A model generated the notes under the pieces. It was given only the letters and a program-made list of their open reading frames with translations, was not told where the DNA came from and searched no databases. From NCBI GenBank assembly GCA_002295885.1, contig DBGM01000032.1:51594-90943 (forward strand): DNA of 39,350 nucleotides, written 5' to 3'. This DNA is from Phycisphaerales bacterium UBA854 (lineage in GTDB: Bacteria > Planctomycetota > Phycisphaerae > Phycisphaerales > SM1A02). Shown here piece after piece: positions 24,739 through 32,021 of the stretch; the first letter of the stretch is position 1; each line of letters begins with the position of its first letter. The position numbers were made by a program, and so were the translations under genes.

Positions 24739-24927
24739 ATGCCGCAGGACCGACACACGATCGAAATCGAACTCAAGTCCTATCAGATCGAGTACCTCGA
24801 GGCGATGGCCTCCAAGTACGCGATTCCGGACACCGGCAAGGCCATCCGCTGTCTGATCGATCACGCCAAGAGCGAACCGGATCAGGAGCGCGCCATCTTC
24901 GAGGTGATTCGCTGTCTGGGTTGCTGA
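24739..24927 (+). CDS. Ribbon-helix-helix-like microprotein (62 aa)
   Basis: A 62-residue protein with AAGGAG 9 bases before its ATG. HTIEIELKS is an alternating strand, followed by helix SYQIEYLEAMASKYAI and helix TGKAIRCLIDHAK, the order of a ribbon-helix-helix DNA-binding protein. The C-terminus EVIRCLGC carries a CxxC-like pair (C59, C62). It may be a small transcription regulator, possibly of the neighbouring genes; alternatively a non-DNA-binding relative. It is divergent from the ThuA-type gene. Its TGA abuts the stop of the efflux-operon lipoprotein with no spacer. Confidence 0.65.
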   Translation: MPQDRHTIEIELKSYQIEYLEAMASKYAIPDTGKAIRCLIDHAKSEPDQERAIFEVIRCLGC

Positions 24928-25509
24928 TCAGATGCTTCCCTTGCGAGGTTCCTCGTAGGTCGGCTTGCCGCCGACCCAGATGCGATCGGCATCCACCACG
25001 AAGAGTCCCTCGTCGTTCCGATCACTGACGGTGCCTTCGACCACGATGAACTTCAGGGGCTCCAGGCCACCCGCCCCCTGCGCGGAGGTCGCGACCGGAC
25101 GTCCGTCGGCGCCGAGAATCCGGATCGTCGCGGTTCCCATCCTCAGGTCCTCCCGGCTTGTACAGCAGTAGTCCCACGGCATGGTGCAGTAGTCCTCGGT
25201 GCTCATCAGTTCGCAGGATTTCAGCGAGGGATCCGCCGCCACGAAGATCGCCTGCTTCTCGGCGAACGGCTTGACGCGACCGCCGACGCGGGCCAGGAAG
25301 ACGACGGCATCGCCGGCCTTGGCGTTCTTCTTGATCTCCACCAGATCAAGCACGTCCGCGGGGCGCTCCGTCAGGTAGGTCTCCGCCGGGATGCCGGTGG
25401 GTGCCTGCGTGGTCGTCGATTCGGTCGAAGGCGCATTCTGCTCGGTGGTCTTGCCGTCGCAGCCGAGCAGGGTGGCGGAGAGCACGATGGTGGTGGTCAG
25501 TCGAAGCAT
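24928..25509 (-). CDS. Cys-rich lipoprotein with PWDYCC motif
   Basis: A 193-residue lipoprotein. The ATG at 25509 has AAGGAG 7 bases upstream. The lipobox is LLGC (C17), followed by a Ser/Thr/Gln-rich linker to about 45. The mature domain is strand-rich, perhaps OB-like: KAGDAVVFLARVGGRVKPF, AIFVAADPSLKSC, CTMPWDYCCTSREDL and FIVVEGTVSDRNDEGLFVV. Cysteines C99, C108, C115 and C116 form a cluster suited to metal binding or disulfides. I recall this PWDYCC-type family as recurrent in planctomycetes but know no function. It follows the last permease by 31 nt and is probably the last gene of the efflux operon. Confidence 0.75.
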   Translation of the reverse strand: MLRLTTTIVLSATLLGCDGKTTEQNAPSTESTTTQAPTGIPAETYLTERPADVLDLVEIKKNAKAGDAVVFLARVGGRVKPFAEKQAIFVAADPSLKSCELMSTEDYCTMPWDYCCTSREDLRMGTATIRILGADGRPVATSAQGAGGLEPLKFIVVEGTVSDRNDEGLFVVDADRIWVGGKPTYEEPRKGSI

Positions 25510-25540
25510 GATCAATCTCCTTGTTCAGTCTAACGATGAA

Positions 25541-26704
25541 TCACTCACCGGCCTTGAGTGATTCGGCAATTGGGAGTCTCAGGCAGCGCCACGCGGGCAG
25601 CAGCGATCCGATGATGCCGAGTACGAGTCCGGCGAAGAGCCCCCAGGCCATGACGGTGGCGTCGATGCGCAGTCCGAATGCACCCATCGATGACTGCACG
25701 ACGAGTTCATCGAACACCCACAGGGCCAGGCCGCATGCCGCAAGCGTTCCGATCGCAGCGGCGAGCAGCGATTCCTGGACGAGGCTCAGGGCGATCGCCG
25801 AACGCGAGTAGCCCAGAGTCTGCAGCGTGCCGATCTCGCGGACCCGGCTCGCGAACGCGGCGTAGGTCGTGTTGAGCCCTCCCAGCACGGCGCCGATCGC
25901 GATCAGCGTCGCGGTGACCAGCACCATGACGGCGATGGGGCGGAAGAAGGCCGCAAGTTTCGAGTAGTAGTCCCGCTCCGACATTGCAATGAGTTCGAGA
26001 TCCAGTCGCATGGTGGCGAACGCTTCGAGGTCCTCGAAGGTTGCTTCATCCCGGGAGACGACGACGCAGGAGATCGTGTCGCGTTGGCTGGTCGCCATCA
26101 GATCCGTCAGGGCGGTCCAGAGTTCGCCTTCCGCGACACCGCCTCCGGCCTCGAGGATCCCGACGATCTCGTAGTCCTCGTCATCGATGCCGAGCACGGT
26201 GCCGATCGCCGATTCGGGGGGATCGAAGCCCATCCCGCGTGCGATCAGCGAGCCCGCCAGCAGTTCGTTCCCGCCGGAGCGCGGCGGTCTTCCGGCGGTC
26301 ACCCGGACCTCGTCGTGGACCATGAATGCAGCCGGCTCGACACCTCGAATCACGGTGAGAGAGCCCTGTCTTCCGGGTCCATCGACCGGAATCATCACGT
26401 GGGCTTCGGGCGACACGCCATCCACACCGGCGCGATTGGCGATGCCGCTCACGCTCGCGGCGACGATGCCTGCGGTGCGCATGGGCACTTCGCTCCGTTC
26501 GATGCTCTCCTCCGATCCGCTTCCCATGAGGATGACATTGGCGGCCCGGCCGCTGGTGGCGAATGCGGCCTGCATGCCGTTGATGAATCCCGACGCGGTG
26601 AGCACCAGAAGGACCACGAGCATGCTTCCGCCGACGGTCAGCACGAGACGGCCGGGACTGCGTCCCAGATTCCGCACGGCGTATTCGAAGGGAAGAATGC
26701 GCAT
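25541..26704 (-). CDS. ABC transporter permease, FtsX/MacB type (second copy)
   Basis: A 387-residue permease from the ATG at 26704, two bases after the stop of the first permease. The N-terminal helix LVLTVGGSMLVVLLVLTASG is followed by a periplasmic MacB-core-like domain (about 45-265). Then come three C-terminal helices of the FtsX domain (VMVLVTATLIAIGAVLGGLN, with REIGTLQTLGYSRSAI as the coupling helix, and VMAWGLFAGLVLGIIGSLLP). The core contains the family hallmark GNELLAGSLIARGMGF. It probably forms a heterodimer with the neighbouring permease and is driven by the ATPase at 27864. Ends PIAESLKAGE, typical of the family. Confidence 0.88.
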   Translation of the reverse strand: MRILPFEYAVRNLGRSPGRLVLTVGGSMLVVLLVLTASGFINGMQAAFATSGRAANVILMGSGSEESIERSEVPMRTAGIVAASVSGIANRAGVDGVSPEAHVMIPVDGPGRQGSLTVIRGVEPAAFMVHDEVRVTAGRPPRSGGNELLAGSLIARGMGFDPPESAIGTVLGIDDEDYEIVGILEAGGGVAEGELWTALTDLMATSQRDTISCVVVSRDEATFEDLEAFATMRLDLELIAMSERDYYSKLAAFFRPIAVMVLVTATLIAIGAVLGGLNTTYAAFASRVREIGTLQTLGYSRSAIALSLVQESLLAAAIGTLAACGLALWVFDELVVQSSMGAFGLRIDATVMAWGLFAGLVLGIIGSLLPAWRCLRLPIAESLKAGE

Positions 26705-26706
26705 GG

Positions 26707-27867
26707 TCAGACGGCTCCGAAGCTCGAGGCGATGCTGCGGCGGGACAGACGCACCGCCGGTGCGACACCGGCGAGGATGCCCAGGCCGAGGGCCAGGCCC
26801 GTGCCGATGACCGCAGTCCACACGCTCGTCGAGATCTCGATGCTGGTGCCTTCCATCGTCATCGCGAAGCGGCCGTACTGGATGGTCAGCCACGCGCCGA
26901 ACGCGCCGAGGACACCTCCGAAGAGCCCCAGCAACGCACCCTCGACGAGCACCATCCACCCGATCAGGGGACTGGTCCATCCGAGGGTCTGCATGATCGC
27001 ATGGTCCCGGATCCGGTCGCGCATGGCGAGCATGATCGCGTTGGCGATCAGTGCGAAGACCGCGGCCAGCGCACCCCACCCGAGAATGCCGGCAAAGTTG
27101 GCGATGCCGACGATGTCCCGGGCGGCCCGACCCACGAACGCCTTTTCCGGCGACGTGGACGTCGGACGCTCGTCGTGCCGGAAGGTGTCGTCGATCCGGG
27201 CGGCGATGTCGTCCATCCGGGTCGGATCGTCGACATGCACGTTGAACTGGGTCACGAATCCGCCGGTGCCCCCACGGCGCATCGCCTCCTGAAGGAAGGG
27301 CAGGTGCACCCACGCCGAGTTCCGTTCCTGCATCTCCTCGCTCTCGAGGATGCCGGCCACGTAGACGGAGATGCCGGCGGCGCTGAAGAGATCGCCCACG
27401 CGGATGCCGCGTCGGGCGGCGAGGGCGCTGCCGACCACGGCCGCGTCGCCGCGCCGCTTCCAGTCGTCGGTCGAACCGGCCGTGATGACGGTCTGCGAGT
27501 CGAGCGAGTCGTCGAGCTTATCGTCCGGGACGCCGCGGAAGGTCACCACATCCAGCGAGGCGCGGCAATTGGAGACGAGGACCTGCATCGGTACGGCGGC
27601 CCGGACACCGTCGATGCGCTCGATGCGATCCGCATACCACTGGGGGAGGCGGCTGGTGAACGGGCAGTACCGGTTCTCGCGATAGACCACGAGGACCGAA
27701 TCGCCCGCGCCGGCCTCCGTCGCCTCGTTGACGCCGCTGCGCATGGCTTCGACACCGGTGAAGAGGTACATGGCCATGGCGATGCCGGTGATCGTCAGGC
27801 CGCTGCGGATCGGACTGCGCCGGATGGTGCGGAAGACGACGGGAACCAGTCGGAGGAGTCGGCTCAT
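26707..27867 (-). CDS. ABC transporter permease, FtsX/MacB type (first copy)
   Basis: A 386-residue permease overlapping the ATPase gene by ATGA (27864-27867). N-terminal RRSPIRSGLTITGIAMAMYL is the first helix, followed by a periplasmic domain with the core motif GDAAVVGSALAARRGIRVGD. The C-terminal FtsX-type helices include VFALIANAIMLAMRDR, with IRDHAIMQTLGWTSPLIGWM as the coupling region and GLALGLGILAGVAPAVRL. It shares its layout with the second permease but is clearly diverged. Family role: mechanotransmission from cytoplasmic ATP hydrolysis to a periplasmic adaptor and outer-membrane channel (MacB type). Confidence 0.88.
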   Translation of the reverse strand: MSRLLRLVPVVFRTIRRSPIRSGLTITGIAMAMYLFTGVEAMRSGVNEATEAGAGDSVLVVYRENRYCPFTSRLPQWYADRIERIDGVRAAVPMQVLVSNCRASLDVVTFRGVPDDKLDDSLDSQTVITAGSTDDWKRRGDAAVVGSALAARRGIRVGDLFSAAGISVYVAGILESEEMQERNSAWVHLPFLQEAMRRGGTGGFVTQFNVHVDDPTRMDDIAARIDDTFRHDERPTSTSPEKAFVGRAARDIVGIANFAGILGWGALAAVFALIANAIMLAMRDRIRDHAIMQTLGWTSPLIGWMVLVEGALLGLFGGVLGAFGAWLTIQYGRFAMTMEGTSIEISTSVWTAVIGTGLALGLGILAGVAPAVRLSRRSIASSFGAV

Positions 27868-28559
27868 GCCGGGGCCTCCTCGTGCTCGAGCAGTCGACCC
27901 TTCTCGAGATGGAGCAGCGTGTCGGCCCAGCGGGTCGTCGCGGGATCGTGCGTCACCATGACGATGGTGCGTCCCTCGTCGCGGTTGAGCCGCTGGAGCA
28001 GTTCCATGATCGAGGTGGCGGTCTCGCGGTCCAGATCGCCCGTCGGCTCGTCGCACAGCAGCAGATCGGGTTCGGTGACGATGGCACGGGCGATGGCCAC
28101 CCGCTGCTCCTGTCCGCCCGAGAGTTGCCTCGGATAGTGCCGGTGGCGGTCGGCGATGCCGACCGATTCGAGGGCGGCGCAGACACGTTGATGTCGTTCC
28201 GACCGCGAGATGGACTGCAGCAGCAACGGGAGTTCGACGTTCTCGTAGGCCGTGAGCACGGGCACGAGGTTGTACAGCTGGAAGATGTAGCCGACATGAT
28301 CGGCACGCCAGGCGGCGAGCCGACTGCGGGACAGGGCGTGCACGGCGGTGTCGCCGACATGCAGTTCGCCTTCGGTGGGGGAATCGATGCCCGCCAGCAG
28401 GTTCAGCAGGGTGGTCTTGCCCGACCCCGACGGGCCCATCAGGGCCACGAACCGACCTCGATCGATGTCGAGATCGAGCGCATCGAGCGGTGTGATGCGT
28501 TCCGTGCCGCGGGTGTAGATGCGGGTCAGTCCCCGGCAGCGGATGAAGGTGCTGTTCAT
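27864..28559 (-). CDS. ABC transporter ATPase (MacB/LolD type)
   Basis: A 231-residue nucleotide-binding subunit. Walker A GPSGSGKTT (42-50), Q-loop Q94 (YIFQLYNLVPVLTAYENVEL, the LolD/MacB signature around it), ABC signature LSGGQEQR (146-153), Walker B LLLCDEP (167-172) with the GDLD D-loop, and switch H204 (VTHD). Full length and intact. It overlaps both the adaptor gene upstream (ATGA at 28556-28559) and the permease gene downstream (ATGA), so all three should be co-translated. It energises export by the permease pair. Confidence 0.95.
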   Translation of the reverse strand: MNSTFIRCRGLTRIYTRGTERITPLDALDLDIDRGRFVALMGPSGSGKTTLLNLLAGIDSPTEGELHVGDTAVHALSRSRLAAWRADHVGYIFQLYNLVPVLTAYENVELPLLLQSISRSERHQRVCAALESVGIADRHRHYPRQLSGGQEQRVAIARAIVTEPDLLLCDEPTGDLDRETATSIMELLQRLNRDEGRTIVMVTHDPATTRWADTLLHLEKGRLLEHEEAPA

Positions 28560-29884
28560 GGGGCACCTCCCGTGCCGGTGACGCGATCACCGTCCCGAAG
28601 TCCTTCGGAATCCAGAATGACCAGTTCGCCCGCCTGGACCCCTTCGACGAGTTCGACCCAGCCGTCGTGTTCGGCGGTTCCGAGTCGGATGCTCCGGCGA
28701 CGGGCGATGCCCGTTCCGTCGTCGTCGTCCTGGATGACCCAGACGGTGCCGTCCACGACCGCAGTCGCCGGTACGAACGTGCGCGGAAGCCGCTGCACAT
28801 CCGAATCGGTACCGGGATCCGTGGCCGGCAGGATCCGGACCCGGGCCAGCATGTCCGGCTTGAGCAGGGGGGACGGATCGATGATCCGGACCTTCGCCTC
28901 GACCGTGTTCTTCGAGAGGTCCGCCCGGTGCACGAAGCGGGTGATCTCGCCCCGGAAGATTCGATCGGGGAGGAGGTCGACGACCACCTCGGCCCGCTGG
29001 CCGATTCCGACCAGCGCGGCGCTGGCGAGTGGTACATCGGCGCGGACCTGCAGTTTGTCCGGTCGGTAGATGTGGACCACGTGGGAGGAGTGCTCCCCGT
29101 TTCCGAACCTGATCACGCTGCCCGGCGAGATCAGGCGTTCAATCACCACGCCGTCGATCGGGCTCTTGACGGTCATGCGGTCGAGTCGAAGCAGGGCGTC
29201 GTCGCGTTCGGCTTCGCCGACGGCGAGGTGGGCCTGCTGGTCCATGACCGAAGCATCGAGACGATTCTGCTCGAACTCCAACCGCTTCACTTCCGCCCTT
29301 GCGGATTCGAGGCGGATCTTCAGTCGCTCGACCGGCCCGGCGGCGACCGCACCCTGCTCGACGAGTGGTTCCTTGCGGTCGATCTCGTCCACGAGTTCCG
29401 CGACTCGGGTACGGGCTGCCGTGATGCGGACCGGCACCTGATCCCGCTCGGCTTCGGTCATCAGCAGTTCCGCCTGCAGGTGCAGGACGTTGGCCTTCGC
29501 CCGCTGCACGGCGATGCGAGCCTCGTCGTCCACGAGCGTGGCCACGGGCTGTCCGGTGGTGACCGAATCGCCTTCCAGCACGAGCACGTCCTTGACGACG
29601 CCTTCGACGAGGGCGCCGGCGTAGACCCCGAACGGATCCGGTTCGACCCAGCCCGGCGCCTGGACGAGTGCGTCCGCCGTTCCGGCGGCATCGGAGACCG
29701 GTTCAATCGGCGCGTCGACGTCGCGGACGATCGCGGAGGCGACCGGTACGGAGCGGGCCGGTGCGATGCTGGACCACATGGTGCCGAGGAGCAGGCCGGT
29801 GGCCGCACCGATCACAAGCACCGGAAGACCGAGTCGGGTCAGCCAGCGGCGGGGGGGCATGGGAATGCGTTCATCGATGTTCAT
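28556..29884 (-). CDS. HlyD/MacA-type periplasmic adaptor protein
   Basis: A 442-residue membrane fusion protein. The ATG at 29884 overlaps the channel gene by ATGA. A single N-terminal membrane anchor (LGLPVLVIGAATGLLLGTMW) is followed by a split lipoyl domain (EGVVKDVLVLEGDSVTTGQP early; MTVKSPIDGVVIERLISPGS later). Between them lies a long helical hairpin of about 130 residues. The beta-barrel part includes RAEVVVDLLPDRIFRGEITR. The C-terminal membrane-proximal domain has FVPATAVVDGTVWVI. It bridges the inner-membrane permeases and the TolC-family channel. Confidence 0.92.
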   Translation of the reverse strand: MNIDERIPMPPRRWLTRLGLPVLVIGAATGLLLGTMWSSIAPARSVPVASAIVRDVDAPIEPVSDAAGTADALVQAPGWVEPDPFGVYAGALVEGVVKDVLVLEGDSVTTGQPVATLVDDEARIAVQRAKANVLHLQAELLMTEAERDQVPVRITAARTRVAELVDEIDRKEPLVEQGAVAAGPVERLKIRLESARAEVKRLEFEQNRLDASVMDQQAHLAVGEAERDDALLRLDRMTVKSPIDGVVIERLISPGSVIRFGNGEHSSHVVHIYRPDKLQVRADVPLASAALVGIGQRAEVVVDLLPDRIFRGEITRFVHRADLSKNTVEAKVRIIDPSPLLKPDMLARVRILPATDPGTDSDVQRLPRTFVPATAVVDGTVWVIQDDDDGTGIARRRSIRLGTAEHDGWVELVEGVQAGELVILDSEGLRDGDRVTGTGGAP

Positions 29885-31329
29885 GATGCATCCTCCTGCT
29901 CGACGTCGTGGGACCGTGCCTCGATCTCGATGGGCTCGACGACATCGAGCTGCGGATCGAAGCTGCCGCCGACCGCCTGGCGCAGTTCGCACATCGCCTT
30001 CATGGTCGACAGTTCCAGCGTCACCAGATTCCGTTCGACGGCGATTCGGCGGCGCTGGGTCATCAGGAGCGTGTTGAGATCGACGACTCCTTCGCGATAG
30101 GCGGCGTCGCTGCGCTCCTGCGCGGCGATGGCGTTGCTGAGCTGGTCTCTGCGGACGACTGTGGTCCGGTCCCGTGCATCCCGGTATCGGGTGAGTCCGG
30201 TCAGGACGTCCTGCTGGGCCGATTCGAGCGTCTCCAGCAGCGTCAGCGTCGCGGCATCGATGCGGGCGGACTGGATGGCGACGGCCGGGTCACCGTTGTC
30301 GAACACCGGGATCGTGATGCTCATGCCCGGCACGATCGACTCGCGGTCCGAGGCGTTTCGCCGGTACTCGACCCGGACTCCGATTTCGGGAAAGCGCCGG
30401 GTCTCGGCCAGTCCGAGTTCGGCCTGCAGGGCGAGGATCGTCTCCCGGGCGGATGCGACATCAAGTCTGCCCTCGGCGGCCAGCTCGAGAAGGGTCTGCT
30501 CGTCGCTCGGGATCGTCCAGGTGGGAGGAAGTGCGCCGACCGCAATCCAGTCGGTGGACGCGGTCGGTCGTCCCATCGTCGCCAGCAGTTCGAGTTTCGA
30601 TGTCTCGATCGCGTAGTCGCTGGCGATCAGCGCCTCGATCGCCTCCTGATGCTCCAGCCGTGCCCGGTCGAGTTCGAGTTCGGGAAGTTCGCCGGCTTCG
30701 ACCTGCGCTTCCACGAGCTGCATCGTCCTTCCGGTGATCTCCACGTACTGCCGGTCGTACTCCAGCAGTTCCTGGGCGGCCAGAACTCCGGCCAGCTGGA
30801 TGCGGGTGCGCATCATCGCCCCAACGCATTCGAACGCAGCGTCGTAGACGGCACCACGCAGTTCCGCTTCGGCGGCGGCGACCCGGTGCGGGTTCTTCCA
30901 CAGCCAGCTGAGCATCTGCAGTCCCTGGACCATCATGGGCGCTCCGGAGAGACCGTCGACGGCGATGCCGATGCCGAATCCGACGGTCGGATTCGGAGGC
31001 AGGCCCTCCTGCACGTACCGTGCGCGGCGTTCCACGATGACGGCGAGTGCGCGGCGAAGGGTGGGATTGCCCTGCAGGGCGACCGCCACGGCGTCGTTGT
31101 AGCCGAGCGGGGCGGTGCCGTCCCAGACGGGACTGTCGCCTTCGACCGGGAGGGCCCAGGCCTCGGCCGGTCCGATGCTGCCGGCGACGCGACGCGATGC
31201 GTCGGCCGCGGCCTGCAGTTCATGGGTCGCGTCGAGGCTGGCGCAGCCGGGGGCTGTCAGCAGCGAGGCGAGGAGGATGGTTCGGAGTGTGCGGGTGCGC
31301 AGGGCGCTGCCCGTGAATGATGCATGCAT
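29881..31329 (-). CDS. TolC-family outer membrane efflux protein
   Basis: A 482-residue outer membrane factor from the ATG at 31329 (an in-frame alternative lies at 31359). The leader ILLASLLTAPGC ends in a lipobox-like cysteine (C29), so it may be lipid-anchored as in NodT/CusC-type proteins. Two long helical repeats follow: AVAVALQGNPTLRRALAVIV and AELRGAVYDAAFECVGAMMR in the first; LELAAEGRLDVASARETILA and MSITIPVFDNGDPAV in the second. YREGVVDLNTLLMTQRRRI lies near the end, as in other TolC-like channels. It forms the outer exit duct of the complex. A hairpin lies between it and the upstream Cys-rich gene. Confidence 0.92.
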   Translation of the reverse strand: MHASFTGSALRTRTLRTILLASLLTAPGCASLDATHELQAAADASRRVAGSIGPAEAWALPVEGDSPVWDGTAPLGYNDAVAVALQGNPTLRRALAVIVERRARYVQEGLPPNPTVGFGIGIAVDGLSGAPMMVQGLQMLSWLWKNPHRVAAAEAELRGAVYDAAFECVGAMMRTRIQLAGVLAAQELLEYDRQYVEITGRTMQLVEAQVEAGELPELELDRARLEHQEAIEALIASDYAIETSKLELLATMGRPTASTDWIAVGALPPTWTIPSDEQTLLELAAEGRLDVASARETILALQAELGLAETRRFPEIGVRVEYRRNASDRESIVPGMSITIPVFDNGDPAVAIQSARIDAATLTLLETLESAQQDVLTGLTRYRDARDRTTVVRRDQLSNAIAAQERSDAAYREGVVDLNTLLMTQRRRIAVERNLVTLELSTMKAMCELRQAVGGSFDPQLDVVEPIEIEARSHDVEQEDAS

Positions 31330-31360
31330 GGTTCTGATTCCGATCGATCGAAACGACAAG

Positions 31361-31387
31361 GCGCCGGCGCGTACGACACGCCGGTGC
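31361..31387 (-). promoter_or_regulatory. Intercistronic hairpin upstream of TolC-family gene
   Basis: On the minus strand GCACCGGCG and CGCCGGCGC form a 9-bp stem (one G-T pair or mismatch) around a 9-base loop, in the 78-nt gap between the Cys-rich gene and the TolC-family gene. A weak T-containing stretch follows (CTTGTCGTTTCG). It could be an attenuator, an RNA processing point or a leaky terminator that gives more of the first gene product. Confidence 0.35.
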
Positions 31388-31407
31388 GTCAGGTGCGATG
31401 ACGGAAT

Positions 31408-31830
31408 TCAGACCTGCAGGATGACATGACCCCGGAGCCGGTCCGGGTCGCGCGGTCTCGGTGGGGGGTCGTTCCCTCCGCACCGATCCCGGAGGACTCC
31501 TGCGCTTGCGGGAACCGTTCGCTGCACGATGTCGAATGCGGGCAGCGGGGTGCCGATGGTGTCGACCGGTGGTGTCCAGTTCGTTGCGGATGCCGGTGCC
31601 TTCAGGCAGCAGGAGCACAGCGAGTCGTCGCAGGACTGGTTGACGGGCTCCTCAGGAGCCGCCTCCTGACAACACGAGGTGGTGCAGCAGGACGGGGCCT
31701 GGACGATCTCGACGGAGGTGCAGCAGGAAGTGCCCGCGGCGGTGCTGACGATGCAGCAGCACAGGGGCATCACCGCGGCGGTCAGCAGCGCGATGAAGCG
31801 GGATACGGGATGACGCCTTCTGATTCCCAT
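31408..31830 (-). CDS. Cysteine-rich exported protein heading efflux operon
   Basis: A 140-residue protein. A basic start and hydrophobic stretch (MGIRRRHPVSRFIALLTAAV) form a signal sequence. Fourteen cysteines follow, thirteen between residues 24 and 75, mostly as CC pairs: MPLCCC, TSCC, APSCC, TTSCC, QSC and SLCSCC. The C-terminal half is proline- and arginine-rich (PPPRPRDPDRLRGHVILQV). No family was recognised. The composition suggests metal binding (copper, zinc or similar) or a disulfide-rich mini-domain. Position as first gene, 78 nt ahead of the TolC-family gene, suggests it hands cargo to the pump or senses metal. In-frame extension upstream to 31989 lacks signal features. Confidence 0.7.
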   Translation of the reverse strand: MGIRRRHPVSRFIALLTAAVMPLCCCIVSTAAGTSCCTSVEIVQAPSCCTTSCCQEAAPEEPVNQSCDDSLCSCCLKAPASATNWTPPVDTIGTPLPAFDIVQRTVPASAGVLRDRCGGNDPPPRPRDPDRLRGHVILQV

Positions 31831-32021
31831 CGAACTTCTGATTCTACCCCAAGGGTGCCGGCAATCGAGGCAAAAGATCGGCTCGTCACGATTCAGGAGA
31901 AGCCTGCAGGGCCTGAAATCCGTGATTCGCGATTTCGGAGCGGTGTGGGATCGGTCTTTATCGGCAGAGATTTTCGCTGTGGTGAGCATGCGGACGGAGG
32001 ACGGGGCGGTAGAGTCGGGGC

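Noticed and set aside
26707..29037. A 776-codon minus-strand frame that seems to fuse the first permease to an upstream region
   Set aside because: The upstream part is out of frame with the adaptor and ATPase genes, which are intact. The true permease start is the ATG at 27867 with an ATGA overlap.
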